A DNA stretch of 64,000 nt from positions 1 through 64,000 of the forward strand of contig JADGDJ010000001.1 of the NCBI GenBank assembly GCA_016744925.1, given 5' to 3'. Under the pieces are notes generated by a model. It was not told the DNA's origin. It saw only the letters and a list, made by a program, of their open reading frames with translations, and did no database searches. Source of the stretch: Spirochaetaceae bacterium. Its GTDB lineage: Bacteria > Spirochaetota > Spirochaetia > DSM-2461. Shown piece after piece: positions 18,201 to 24,971 of this stretch. The translations under genes and the position numbers were made by a program. Every line of letters begins with the position of its first letter. Positions within the stretch are counted from its first letter, which is position 1.

Positions 18201-18562
18201 TCAATAGTCCCAGTTCCAGCTGTGATTGGAGCAGTATACACTCCAGAGGAATTTATACTGCCAGAACCGGAAACAAGTGAAAACGTGTAGGGAGGCAACC
18301 CACCGGAAGCAGCGAAACTCCCATTACTGCCGATGTATAACCCCATAGATAATGGATTAAGACTCAAAGAATCGGAATCTTCTACTGATAAACTGGTAAT
18401 TTCAGGACCATTTAAACTATCTAACAGGTTGAATGATTGATCACATGAGGAGAACAGCACGATCAGGACTGCAATCCGTAGAACAAGTTTCAGCTCAGAA
18501 GTATGGCTTCTACTCATAGTAGTTTCTCTGAAGGTGAATAATGTTTTTGACTTCTTATTCAT
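15299..18562 (-). CDS. Large repeat lipoprotein with CARDB-like domains
   Basis: A 1087-residue secreted protein. The lipobox LFSSC ends at Cys40, after a long N-region; a shorter start 15 codons in is possible, but GAAGG before the first ATG supports 18562. After the anchor comes an Ig-like segment (SNGSFAASGGLPPYTFSLVS), two CARDB-like adhesion modules, a second copy of the Ig-like segment (NTGGAFSFSGSGGVPPYIYS), four more CARDB-like modules (each with W-x-A/V-Y-x-S and a D-D near the end), and a C-terminal pre-peptidase-type beta-sandwich (FDELDLYLWDE, TTYYIGAYFLR). Likely exposed on the cell surface as adhesin or scaffold; no catalytic motif was seen. Monocistronic. Confidence 0.8.
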   Translation of the reverse strand: MNKKSKTLFTFRETTMSRSHTSELKLVLRIAVLIVLFSSCDQSFNLLDSLNGPEITSLSVEDSDSLSLNPLSMGLYIGSNGSFAASGGLPPYTFSLVSGSGSINSSGVYTAPITAGTGTIEVLDDNGDAQLATITILDVLTNVDYEVSSVIDTSSTNIGGDPLTGSFTLTNIDVSNGTKTIEWDVYLSNDTNFSADDDLIDTGNSAALASLDFSVVNFTGFWPLTAGPYYFIVKTYAVDDITDTVNNVDNSGVLAISGAPAPDVNYQIGTVPAGSSTALTLSAISETFTIDNIGLNSGSQVIYWTAYISTNDTLEIGADQVFDSGSRTFLDGEDSSAPINISGYWTGTPGSYYIIIGLSASDDTLPGDNSSPSAAVYTIVDLPVLDPASLLINTGGAFSFSGSGGVPPYIYSLNSSGSGTPSIDGGTGNYIAGNSVGADTVRLTDDIGNTADCSISVVVSTSTVNYNTVIVSNTGGTAGGAPLSGSFVFTNNGTANGSDSVSWKVYTSLDNTIGAGDILIDDGTTSDLNFGVTSANIFFSGTWPIPVTDTTYYLIAQVSAPDDITVADNSGNTSALITAPVSSDIDYIIQSISNSPSSADVSTSVSQSFTFRNQGSDPGVLTVYWTAFISADQVLDGGDTVLNSGSESFLTALTTSGSINITGNWPASSGQYYLIIQASSGDDINPSNNFSASAPFTISATAIDIDYIVTNVTKHYPTVTSGSLISETFDLSNTGGLNGTAAIDWTAYASLDQSIGGDFLVASGTTPFSGLNAGTSFPFISINGNWPAVAGDYYLIVDVTSTDETITGNNTGFNGLYTVKNPPDYSISSTTIQSQGDPGTALSTYGTFDFTISEIAGVDGSLPVSWEVFVSDNNILDGGDVSIKEGNISALTASGDSGPISFDDALWPLSGSYYYIIISINSGDDDNATNNSYVSPTPLFVPELFTEAGETNSNFGPTAVPLSLVSDVDSTLQSNELNLLELVKIDGIMDLKFEWDTFKITTGPSITELDIYATWSTTFDELDLYLWDESSNQWISNDWLPDGEPVSNPTTPPASFTVSPNTTYYIGAYFLRNGGAGFPYSIIVNGR

Positions 18563-18634
18563 AAATACCTTCTAACTATATAATTTAAGTATATAACAAG
18601 ATTTAAAGTATTTCTTGGGTGATCGACTATTTGT

Positions 18635-18721
18635 ATGTCCGCGCTCATCTGCTGGCGCACCCGTCCCCGGGTGCTTTTCCTCGCCAGTTCGGCGCTACTT
18701 CACAATCAAGTCTCTCAATAG
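18635..18721. repeat. GC-rich nested inverted repeat (repeat-like element)
   Basis: A GC-rich island in AT-rich surroundings. Nested arms are visible: GCACCCG / CGGGTGC with a four-base loop inside CTGGCG / CGCCAG, and an outer GCGC-type pair. An ATG frame of 28 codons crosses the whole island on the plus strand (stop at 18719-18721). The base composition and nested palindromes suggest a dispersed structured repeat rather than a gene. I have a memory of similar short sequences in other spirochaete genomes, which is not verified. Confidence 0.45.
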
Positions 18722-18724
18722 GGC

Positions 18725-18756
18725 AAAAAAAAAGACATAGCATCGTATGCTATGTC
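18725..18756 (-). terminator. Terminator of the tRNA-Val operon
   Basis: A perfect 10-bp stem (GACATAGCAT / ATGCTATGTC) with a three-base loop, followed on the minus strand by nine T. It lies 12 bases beyond the second tRNA-Val. Confidence 0.92.
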
Positions 18757-18767
18757 TAAAATAATTA

Positions 18768-18840
18768 TGGGCGTTGAGGGACTTGAACCCCCGACATCCT
18801 GCTTGTAAGGCAGGCGCTCTCCCAACTGAGCTAAACACCC
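18768..18840 (-). tRNA. tRNA-Val (TAC), second copy in the transcript
   Basis: Read on the minus strand, 73 bases with discriminator A fold as a standard cloverleaf: acceptor GGGTGTT/AACGCCC (one G-T pair), D arm TTAGCTCAGTTGGGAGAGC, anticodon loop CTTACAA (anticodon TAC), and T arm GGGGGTTCAAGTCCC. CCA is not encoded. The 72 paired/looped bases are identical to the copy at 18948-19020. Confidence 0.96.
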
Positions 18841-18947
18841 TTGTTCGAAAGCTTTATCTTTATAGTCCCCGCTTCCGATAGGGACTGTGTTAACGGGCTT
18901 ACTCCCAATAGACTTCATCCTGAAGTCAGAAGCAAGTAATCAACGAA

Positions 18948-19020
18948 TGGGCGTTGAGGGACTTGAACCCCCGACATCCTGCTTGTAAGGCAGGCGCTCT
19001 CCCAACTGAGCTAAACACCC
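18948..19020 (-). tRNA. tRNA-Val (TAC), first copy in the transcript
   Basis: Same sequence and fold as the copy at 18768-18840: anticodon TAC, acceptor with one G-T pair, no encoded CCA. The two copies are 107 bases apart. A sigma-70 promoter directly upstream and a terminator after the second copy make this a two-gene tRNA operon. Confidence 0.96.
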
Positions 19021-19034
19021 TTGCAACGTTGGTG

Positions 19035-19063
19035 AATATATCATGATAGAAATTTATGGTCAA
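19035..19063 (-). promoter_or_regulatory. Promoter of the tRNA-Val operon
   Basis: On the minus strand: TTGACC (19058-19063), a 17-base spacer and TATATT (19035-19040), 14 bases before the first tRNA base. Confidence 0.75.
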
Positions 19064-19083
19064 TATGTTTTATTCAAAATTTA

Positions 19084-19815
19084 TCAACGTATATAGAGAA
19101 AATCTGACATTTTTTTAATCCCTTGAAAATCACCGGAAACAGGAATCAATTTCGGCAATTCCTCCACGGGAAACTGGATTCTGTACTGCCTGTTGGATTT
19201 GTTATCAACCGAAATATCCAATGAGTTAATATGATTGGGAAAGATCAATTCACGCCCCTCAACAGCTTCTATGATTATTTCAATATTCCCATGAAGACTC
19301 TTTTGCTCAAATGAATAAATTTGTGATATTGAAAAGAGAACTACAGCGACTTTGTTTCCGTCAGACTCTGCTATATAGACCCCGATTCTAAGCCATTTCT
19401 CACCGAGAAGAAGCTGATTATGTGTTGGACTGTCCTTCCAGGCATCTATAATAAGAGAGATATCACTCGAAGTTCCAAGGATTTCTCCCGCATCTGTAGA
19501 GGTACCCCCCGATTCCCCATAGCGGTTGAGAACCCGGTGTCCATCAAGGTCTGAATGACTGAGTCTTCCCACCCGGATCAGTTCAAAAGCATACTTCTCT
19601 GCTGTCCTATTGAGTGCATCTTCAACGATAAGTGAAGAAAGTCCCTGTTCTGTGCGATATTGATTAATGAGAGAAACCAGGTCTATATCATTTGAAAATA
19701 CTTCCAGATTAAAAAAACAAAAGACAATGCCCAAAAGCAGAATCTTCCGCAGGAACAGTGTGTTTCTTCTTCTGATGTCCGCTTGAGTATTTTCATTTTT
19801 CAGCCGGGAGGCCAT
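19084..19815 (-). CDS. Secreted CAP-domain (SCP/PR1-like) protein
   Basis: A 243-residue protein with a basic N-terminus and a hydrophobic export segment (KILLLGIVFCFFNLEVFS, about 25-42). The CAP domain follows: INQYRTEQGL, a histidine in RLSHSDLDG, the acidic segment GEILGTSS and the second histidine in SPTHNQLLL, which together form the CAP cavity. Bacterial CAP proteins are mostly of unknown function, some bind lipids or calcium. The last 80 residues are a separate strand-rich tail. The ATG overlaps the HIT gene by 16 bases, so translation is probably coupled. A leader with 24 residues before the hydrophobic segment is longer than usual. Confidence 0.8.
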   Translation of the reverse strand: MASRLKNENTQADIRRRNTLFLRKILLLGIVFCFFNLEVFSNDIDLVSLINQYRTEQGLSSLIVEDALNRTAEKYAFELIRVGRLSHSDLDGHRVLNRYGESGGTSTDAGEILGTSSDISLIIDAWKDSPTHNQLLLGEKWLRIGVYIAESDGNKVAVVLFSISQIYSFEQKSLHGNIEIIIEAVEGRELIFPNHINSLDISVDNKSNRQYRIQFPVEELPKLIPVSGDFQGIKKMSDFLYIR

Positions 19816-20144
19816 TTCATCTGTCTTTCACCAAGAATATGGGCATGTAGATATTCAACAGTCTGCTGTCCATTGGATCCGCAATTGAGAACAATTCTAT
19901 AACCGTCAGCTGCCAATCCCAGAGAAACTGCTACAGTAGAGACTCCATTGAGAAATAATCCCGTCTCTTCAGGGGAGAGATTCTTTAAATCATTAAAGCT
20001 TGTTACTTTTTTTTTGGGGATGACCAGAACATGAACCGGAGCCTGGGGATTGATGTCTTTAAAAGCCAGGACATTGTCATCTTCGTAAACAACGTCCGCA
20101 GGGATATCCCCTTTGATTATCTTATCAAATATGGTTTCTTCCAT
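19800..20144 (-). CDS. HIT-family nucleotide hydrolase (HinT-like)
   Basis: A 114-residue protein of the histidine-triad superfamily, which cleaves purine nucleoside phosphoramidates and related adducts. IFDKIIKGDIPADVVYEDD at the start and the closing ERQMKWPPG are typical of HinT. The triad reads Y98-L-H100-A-H102: the first histidine of the usual H-x-H-x-H is tyrosine, while the nucleophile position (H100) and the third histidine remain. GGAGG six bases before the ATG at 20144 decides the start; an ATG nine codons earlier has none. Downstream CAP gene overlaps. Confidence 0.9.
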   Translation of the reverse strand: MEETIFDKIIKGDIPADVVYEDDNVLAFKDINPQAPVHVLVIPKKKVTSFNDLKNLSPEETGLFLNGVSTVAVSLGLAADGYRIVLNCGSNGQQTVEYLHAHILGERQMKWPPG

Positions 20145-20173
20145 CTTTTTCCTCCACAATGTGTTTTTCATTA

Positions 20174-20216
20174 TAATAAAAAAACCGCCCGAATCATATT
20201 CATTTTTTCGGGCGGT
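20174..20216 (-). terminator. Terminator after nrdJ
   Basis: A 10-bp stem (ACCGCCCGAA / TTCGGGCGGT on the minus strand) around a 13-base loop is followed by a T run. It lies between nrdJ and the HIT gene, separating the two transcripts. Confidence 0.85.
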
Positions 20217-20234
20217 ATTATGTTTTACATTAGA

Positions 20235-22484
20235 TTATGAGCATTTACTCCATCCGCATTCCTGGCAGACGACACAACCATCGCGGAATATCAGCTTACC
20301 TTCACATTCTGAGCAGAGTTTTTCTCCGGCTATAACCTCTTCTCCATCGATGAGATATTTTTTCAAGACTCTTGAGATCCCTCTCTCACAGTCGGAAAAG
20401 TTGGTATCTTTATTCAGCTGGTCGATAACAAACTGCAGAGGTGTCCCATGGCGCAGTGCCATGGAGATAAATCTGGCAAGTGAGGCATTGGGCGAATCGA
20501 ATGTCTTGGTAAAATTCTTCATTGTCGTTTCTATCGGACCATTAGCCATGACAAGGTCGTACTTCCCTTTGGATGTCTTGCGAACAAATCCTTCAGGGAA
20601 TTTTGACAGATCGAGCACATCCTCAGGGTCATCGATAACAAAGATCTCGTACAAACTACCATTGTACATACCGGCAATGACAATGTATTTCTGTCCTTTT
20701 ACACGAATCTGATGGATTTCGCAGGGAAGCTCTTTTGGCCGGGAAGGAGCCAGATGTCGCATAACAGTTTCTTTTTCTGCTTTTTCACTATACTCGAGAA
20801 TTCCCTTCATACTGCCGTCGGGATTAAATGTTGTAAATCCCTTCAATCCTTTTTTGTAGGCATACATAAAGAGGTTTCTGTACTCTTCAAAACTTGTCCC
20901 GGGGGCCAGATTCAAAGTCTTGGAAATACTGTGGTCAATATACTGCTGAACTGCAGCCTGAACATCAATAGCCTTATAGGCATCGATGGCTGTTGTCGTG
21001 TTGAAATAGTCCGGAGCGACATCAGTTTCTCCGAACATCTCTTTGTAGAGCAACCAGGCATAATCATAAACAGTTTCCGAAGTGGTATTATCATCCTGTC
21101 CGGTTCTCACCTTTCTGTCATACTGAAGGGCAAAGATCGGTTCGATACCCGACGAACAGTTCTGGCCGATTGATAGTGAAGTCGTGCCCGTAGGAGCTAC
21201 AGTATTGAGCTGTATATTTCTCATTCCATGTGTTTTAATTTTTTTCTGAAGGTCCTTATCGAGAGTTTTTATAAACTCTGCATTAGCCAGTTTTTCATTG
21301 TCACATGCAGGGAAAGAACCTTTTTCAATGGCTAGATCAACAGAAGCTTCATAAGAAGCATCTCTGAGAACCTTGGTGATTTCTCCGGCGAAGGTTACGG
21401 ATTTTTCTTCTCCATAAATAATTTTCATCATACACATAGCATCGCCCAATCCCGTGAATCCAAGCCCGACACGACGCCACTGACGAGAAAAATCTTTAAT
21501 TTTATCGAGGGGATAATCTGTGGATTCGAGCACGTTGTCGAGAAATCTGATCCCTGTCTTTATGATTTTTCTATAGCTGTCAAAATCAAAAGCCGCTTCA
21601 TCACTAAAGGGATCAGAGACAAACTTTGAAAGATTGATTGCCGAAAGGCAACATAGAGAATAGGGAGGCATAACCAGCTCACCACAGGGATTGACTCTGT
21701 CCATTTTAAAGGCCCAGTAACCGTTGTTGTACTTTGAAACCGCATCGGTATTGAAGATTCCCGGTTCGTTGTGTGTGTAGGCATTTTTAGCGAGAAGATT
21801 GTAGAGGAATTCCGCTTTGACCGTTTTATATACCTTACCTTTATAGGTAAGATCCCAGTCAGCTTTGTTTTCTACTGCTTTTACAAATTCGTCAGTGATT
21901 TTTACGGAAATATTAAACTGTGTCAGCTCTCCATTTTTTTCACCCTGTTTGATGGTGATAAAATCTTCGATATCGGGGTGTGATACATCGAGCAGAGCAA
22001 TATGGGCGGAACGTCTGTGTCCACCGGTCATTATTGTTTTGGCTGACTGATCGAAAATCTTGAGGAAAGAGATAACACCTGATGACTCGCCGCCACCGGA
22101 GAGCGATTCCCCTTTAGGTCTCAGGTTAGAGATATCAAAACCTACACCTCCTCCCATTTTGGAAATGAGCGCATCCTCTTTCAGGGATTCATAAATCCCC
22201 TCCATTGAATCTTCAATATCGATGGTAAAACAATTATTGTAGTTTTTCATTTCGCTTTCCGGTCTGGCATTGGCCAGGATTCTACCGGCTGGAATCAATT
22301 TTCCGCTTGATAGAGCTTCAAAAAACTCTGTTTCGACTTTCTTCTGTATATCTTTATTCTCAACTGAGGCAATTTCTTCGCTGATTTTTTTAAAAACTTC
22401 TTCGGGGCCACTTTCACCATTGAGCATATACTTTTTTTCAAATATTTCTTTGCTCAATTTCTGCATCCACTTGTAATCCGACAC
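20235..22484 (-). CDS. nrdJ: Adenosylcobalamin-dependent (class II) ribonucleotide reductase
   Basis: A 749-residue enzyme that reduces ribonucleotides to deoxyribonucleotides using B12. Visible landmarks: NCFTIDIEDSMEGI, the SKMGGGVGFDIS loop, MTGGHRRSAHIALLDVSHPD, the active-site segment NPCGE (about residue 267) and NTVAPTGTTS. A C-terminal zinc-finger-like module with two CxxC pairs (CSECEGKLIF, CVVCQECGW) is typical of NrdJ and carries the redox cysteines. The start is GTG, with AGGAG eight bases before it. No cobalamin riboswitch is visible in the 220-base leader. Its presence means the cell makes or imports B12 and can make DNA without oxygen. Confidence 0.93.
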   Translation of the reverse strand: MSDYKWMQKLSKEIFEKKYMLNGESGPEEVFKKISEEIASVENKDIQKKVETEFFEALSSGKLIPAGRILANARPESEMKNYNNCFTIDIEDSMEGIYESLKEDALISKMGGGVGFDISNLRPKGESLSGGGESSGVISFLKIFDQSAKTIMTGGHRRSAHIALLDVSHPDIEDFITIKQGEKNGELTQFNISVKITDEFVKAVENKADWDLTYKGKVYKTVKAEFLYNLLAKNAYTHNEPGIFNTDAVSKYNNGYWAFKMDRVNPCGELVMPPYSLCCLSAINLSKFVSDPFSDEAAFDFDSYRKIIKTGIRFLDNVLESTDYPLDKIKDFSRQWRRVGLGFTGLGDAMCMMKIIYGEEKSVTFAGEITKVLRDASYEASVDLAIEKGSFPACDNEKLANAEFIKTLDKDLQKKIKTHGMRNIQLNTVAPTGTTSLSIGQNCSSGIEPIFALQYDRKVRTGQDDNTTSETVYDYAWLLYKEMFGETDVAPDYFNTTTAIDAYKAIDVQAAVQQYIDHSISKTLNLAPGTSFEEYRNLFMYAYKKGLKGFTTFNPDGSMKGILEYSEKAEKETVMRHLAPSRPKELPCEIHQIRVKGQKYIVIAGMYNGSLYEIFVIDDPEDVLDLSKFPEGFVRKTSKGKYDLVMANGPIETTMKNFTKTFDSPNASLARFISMALRHGTPLQFVIDQLNKDTNFSDCERGISRVLKKYLIDGEEVIAGEKLCSECEGKLIFRDGCVVCQECGWSKCS

Positions 22485-22650
22485 TTGAATATCTCCTATT
22501 AACTTCCGGCAATCATACCATATGTAGCGTACATAAAAAAAAACAACGCTATAGAATGTGTATTCTTTCTTATTGTCGCAATTTTTTCAAGGGCTTAGAT
22601 AAATCATTTTCCATTTTTATCTCTTAGATCTAAATCATCAGGACGGGAGA

Positions 22651-22679
22651 TTGAATTTTCAGGATTATTTTGCTATATT
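22651..22679 (+). promoter_or_regulatory. Promoter of the first EF-G gene
   Basis: TTGAAT (22651-22656), 17-base spacer, TATATT (22674-22679), 28 bases before the ATG. Confidence 0.65.
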
Positions 22680-22706
22680 CTCATTTGATTTACAAGAGAG
22701 GTGAAA

Positions 22707-24737
22707 ATGTCACAGAAAAACATGCGAAACATCGGAATTATGGCTCATATTGATGCCGGAAAGACAACGACAACCGAGAGAATCCTCTATTATACAGGAA
22801 AAAGTCACCGCATTGGTGAAGTAGATAACGGTAATGCCACAATGGACTGGATGGAGCAGGAGCAAAATAGAGGAATCACTATTGTGTCCGCTGCGACAAC
22901 ATGCTACTGGCAGGAAAAGCAAATCAATATCATAGATACTCCTGGCCATGTGGATTTTACAGCTGAAGTTGAGAGGTCTCTAAGAGTTCTCGATGGCGCC
23001 ATAGCCGTTTTCTGTGCCGTTGGAGGTGTTGAACCCCAGTCGGAAACAGTGTGGCATCAGGCCGATAAATATGAAGTTCCCAGGATAGCCTATATCAATA
23101 AAATGGACAGAACCGGTGCAGATTTTTTCGAAGTGCTCAAAGAACTCACAGAAAAACTGAAAGCCAACGCTGTTCCCCTCGCCCTGCCGATAGGAGCAGA
23201 AACAGAATATGAGGGGAATATCGACCTTCTGAAGATGAAAGAGATTCGATGGAATCAGGAAGATTCAGGTGAGACCTTCACACTCAGCGATATTGCAGAG
23301 GAGAGAAAGGAACTGGCTGATGAATGGCGTGAAAAAATGATCGACTCACTTTCAGCCTTCTCAGACGAAATTACCGAACTCTTTCTCGAAGGGGAGGACG
23401 TTCCACTGGAATTGCTGGAATCTGTCATTAGAGAGGCCACGATAAACCGGCAGATTGTACCGGTTCTGACAGGTTCCTCACTTAAAAACAAAGGCGTTCA
23501 GCCTGTTCTTGATGCCGTAATCAACTACCTCCCCGCTCCGGACGACCTTCCTCCGGTAAAATGTCATCACTCTAAAAAAGATGAAGATATAGAGCTGGCC
23601 CGCGATGTGGACGGACCTCTAGCCGGACTGATATTTAAAATCCAGCAGGACAAGGAAGCAGGTCCTCTTTGTTTTGTAAGAATATATTCAGGAGTGCTCA
23701 AATCGGGTACGGCGATTATGAATATAAATAAAAAGAAAAGAGAAAGAGTTAATCGTCTTTTGAGAATGCACTCAAATAATCACGAACAGATTTCATCAGT
23801 CGAAGCGGGAGACATTGCCGTAGTGATCGGACTGAAAAACGCCCAGACGGGTGATACAATCGGATCTGAGGGTTATCCTGTCATACTGGAAAAGATGGAT
23901 TTCCCGGCACCGGTAATTTCCGTTGCCATCGAGCCGAAAACCATGAGCGACCAGGAAAAACTAAAATCCGCTCTAGACAGCTTGAAAATGGAAGATCCCA
24001 CTTTTACAGCCAAAGAAAATGATGAGACGGGTCAGTTGATTATTTCCGGAATGGGAGAACTACACCTGGATGTTCTGGTAACACGAGTATTGAATGAATA
24101 CAAAGTGGCCGCCAATATCGGTAAGCCTCAGGTCACATATAGAGAATCTATAACAAATTCCATAACCCATACTGAAACGTTCAGTAAAGTACTGGGAGGG
24201 AAAGAGCACAGCGCAGAAATCACGATTAAACTGGAACCCGTAGAACGCGGGACAGGTAACCAGTTTATCAGTGAAGTTAAAAAGAATCTTCTACCTGAAG
24301 AATTCCAGAGATCTGTTAAAGCGGGCATTCTCTCTTCAATGAGTTCGGGAACTCTTATGGGTTATGAGACGATAGATATCGGTGTAACTCTTATCGGTGC
24401 CAAGTTCAACGAATTGACAGCAAGTGAATTGGCATTCCAGACAGTTGCCGCATTGGGATTTGATAACGCCTGTCGTCTAGCTAAGCCGATTCTGCTCGAA
24501 CCGGTTATGAATGTGGATATAATGTGTCCGGCTGATTATGTGGGAGATGTGATCAGTTCCCTCACTCAGAGAGGTGGTCTCGTGAGCAGTATAGAGTCCA
24601 GGCCGGCTTTTGAAATGGTTATATCCCAGGCTCCTTTAGTTAAAATGTTCGGTTATACAACCACCTTGAGAAGTCAAACTCAGGGAAGAGGAACTTTTGC
24701 TATGGAGTTCTCCCACTTTGCCCAGAAAGAGGGGTGA
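22707..24737 (+). CDS. fusA: Elongation factor G (spirochaetal EF-G, possibly the recycling type)
   Basis: A 676-residue translational GTPase. GTPase motifs are intact: P-loop AHIDAGKTT (13-21), [13 protein letters not shown] with the catalytic His, and [10 protein letters not shown]. Domains II-V follow with the domain III/IV elements [10 protein letters not shown] and [16 protein letters not shown] before ATG 22707 favours this start over GTG 22701. Spirochaetes carry two divergent EF-Gs (spdEFG1, spdEFG2); in Borrelia one promotes translocation, the other ribosome recycling. N-terminal wording such as [15 protein letters not shown] resembles what I recall of the recycling type, but this is not certain. 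Own promoter and terminator. Confidence 0.85.
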   Translation: MSQKNMRNIGIMAHIDAGKTTTTERILYYTGKSHRIGEVDNGNATMDWMEQEQNRGITIVSAATTCYWQEKQINIIDTPGHVDFTAEVERSLRVLDGAIAVFCAVGGVEPQSETVWHQADKYEVPRIAYINKMDRTGADFFEVLKELTEKLKANAVPLALPIGAETEYEGNIDLLKMKEIRWNQEDSGETFTLSDIAEERKELADEWREKMIDSLSAFSDEITELFLEGEDVPLELLESVIREATINRQIVPVLTGSSLKNKGVQPVLDAVINYLPAPDDLPPVKCHHSKKDEDIELARDVDGPLAGLIFKIQQDKEAGPLCFVRIYSGVLKSGTAIMNINKKKRERVNRLLRMHSNNHEQISSVEAGDIAVVIGLKNAQTGDTIGSEGYPVILEKMDFPAPVISVAIEPKTMSDQEKLKSALDSLKMEDPTFTAKENDETGQLIISGMGELHLDVLVTRVLNEYKVAANIGKPQVTYRESITNSITHTETFSKVLGGKEHSAEITIKLEPVERGTGNQFISEVKKNLLPEEFQRSVKAGILSSMSSGTLMGYETIDIGVTLIGAKFNELTASELAFQTVAALGFDNACRLAKPILLEPVMNVDIMCPADYVGDVISSLTQRGGLVSSIESRPAFEMVISQAPLVKMFGYTTTLRSQTQGRGTFAMEFSHFAQKEG

Positions 24738-24757
24738 TCTAACCGATTCTCATACAG

Positions 24758-24784
24758 TGCTCCCGAAAGGGGGCATTTTTTTTT
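24758..24784 (+). terminator. Terminator after the first EF-G gene
   Basis: TGCTCCC / GGGGGCA stem with a GAAA tetraloop, followed by nine T. Confidence 0.9.
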
Positions 24785-24904
24785 CTTGCATAAAAAGAGT
24801 ACTTCCATTAACTAATTCTTTCCGCAGTATCACTTAAGTTTCAAAATGGCCGAGATAATACCCTGAAAAAAAAGAGACTGTCAATAGGTCCATATTTTTT
24901 TTAT

Positions 24905-24933
24905 TTGACCTACAAAAATTACGGGTCTAACAT
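24905..24933 (+). promoter_or_regulatory. Promoter of the second EF-G-like gene
   Basis: TTGACC (24905-24910), 17-base spacer, TAACAT (24928-24933), 38 bases before the ATG, which has GGGAGGA upstream. Confidence 0.7.
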
Positions 24934-24971
24934 TGAAAACAGATTATAGATAGAAAAGGGAGGAACATAGG

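Noticed and set aside
18715-18918. 67-codon minus-strand ORF across the tRNA-Val region
   Set aside because: It reads through the tRNA gene and its terminator; the peptide part LAQLGERLPYK is the usual translation artefact of a tRNA.
22485-22706. Cobalamin riboswitch before nrdJ
   Set aside because: No B12-box-like core or suitable fold was seen in the shared 220-base region.
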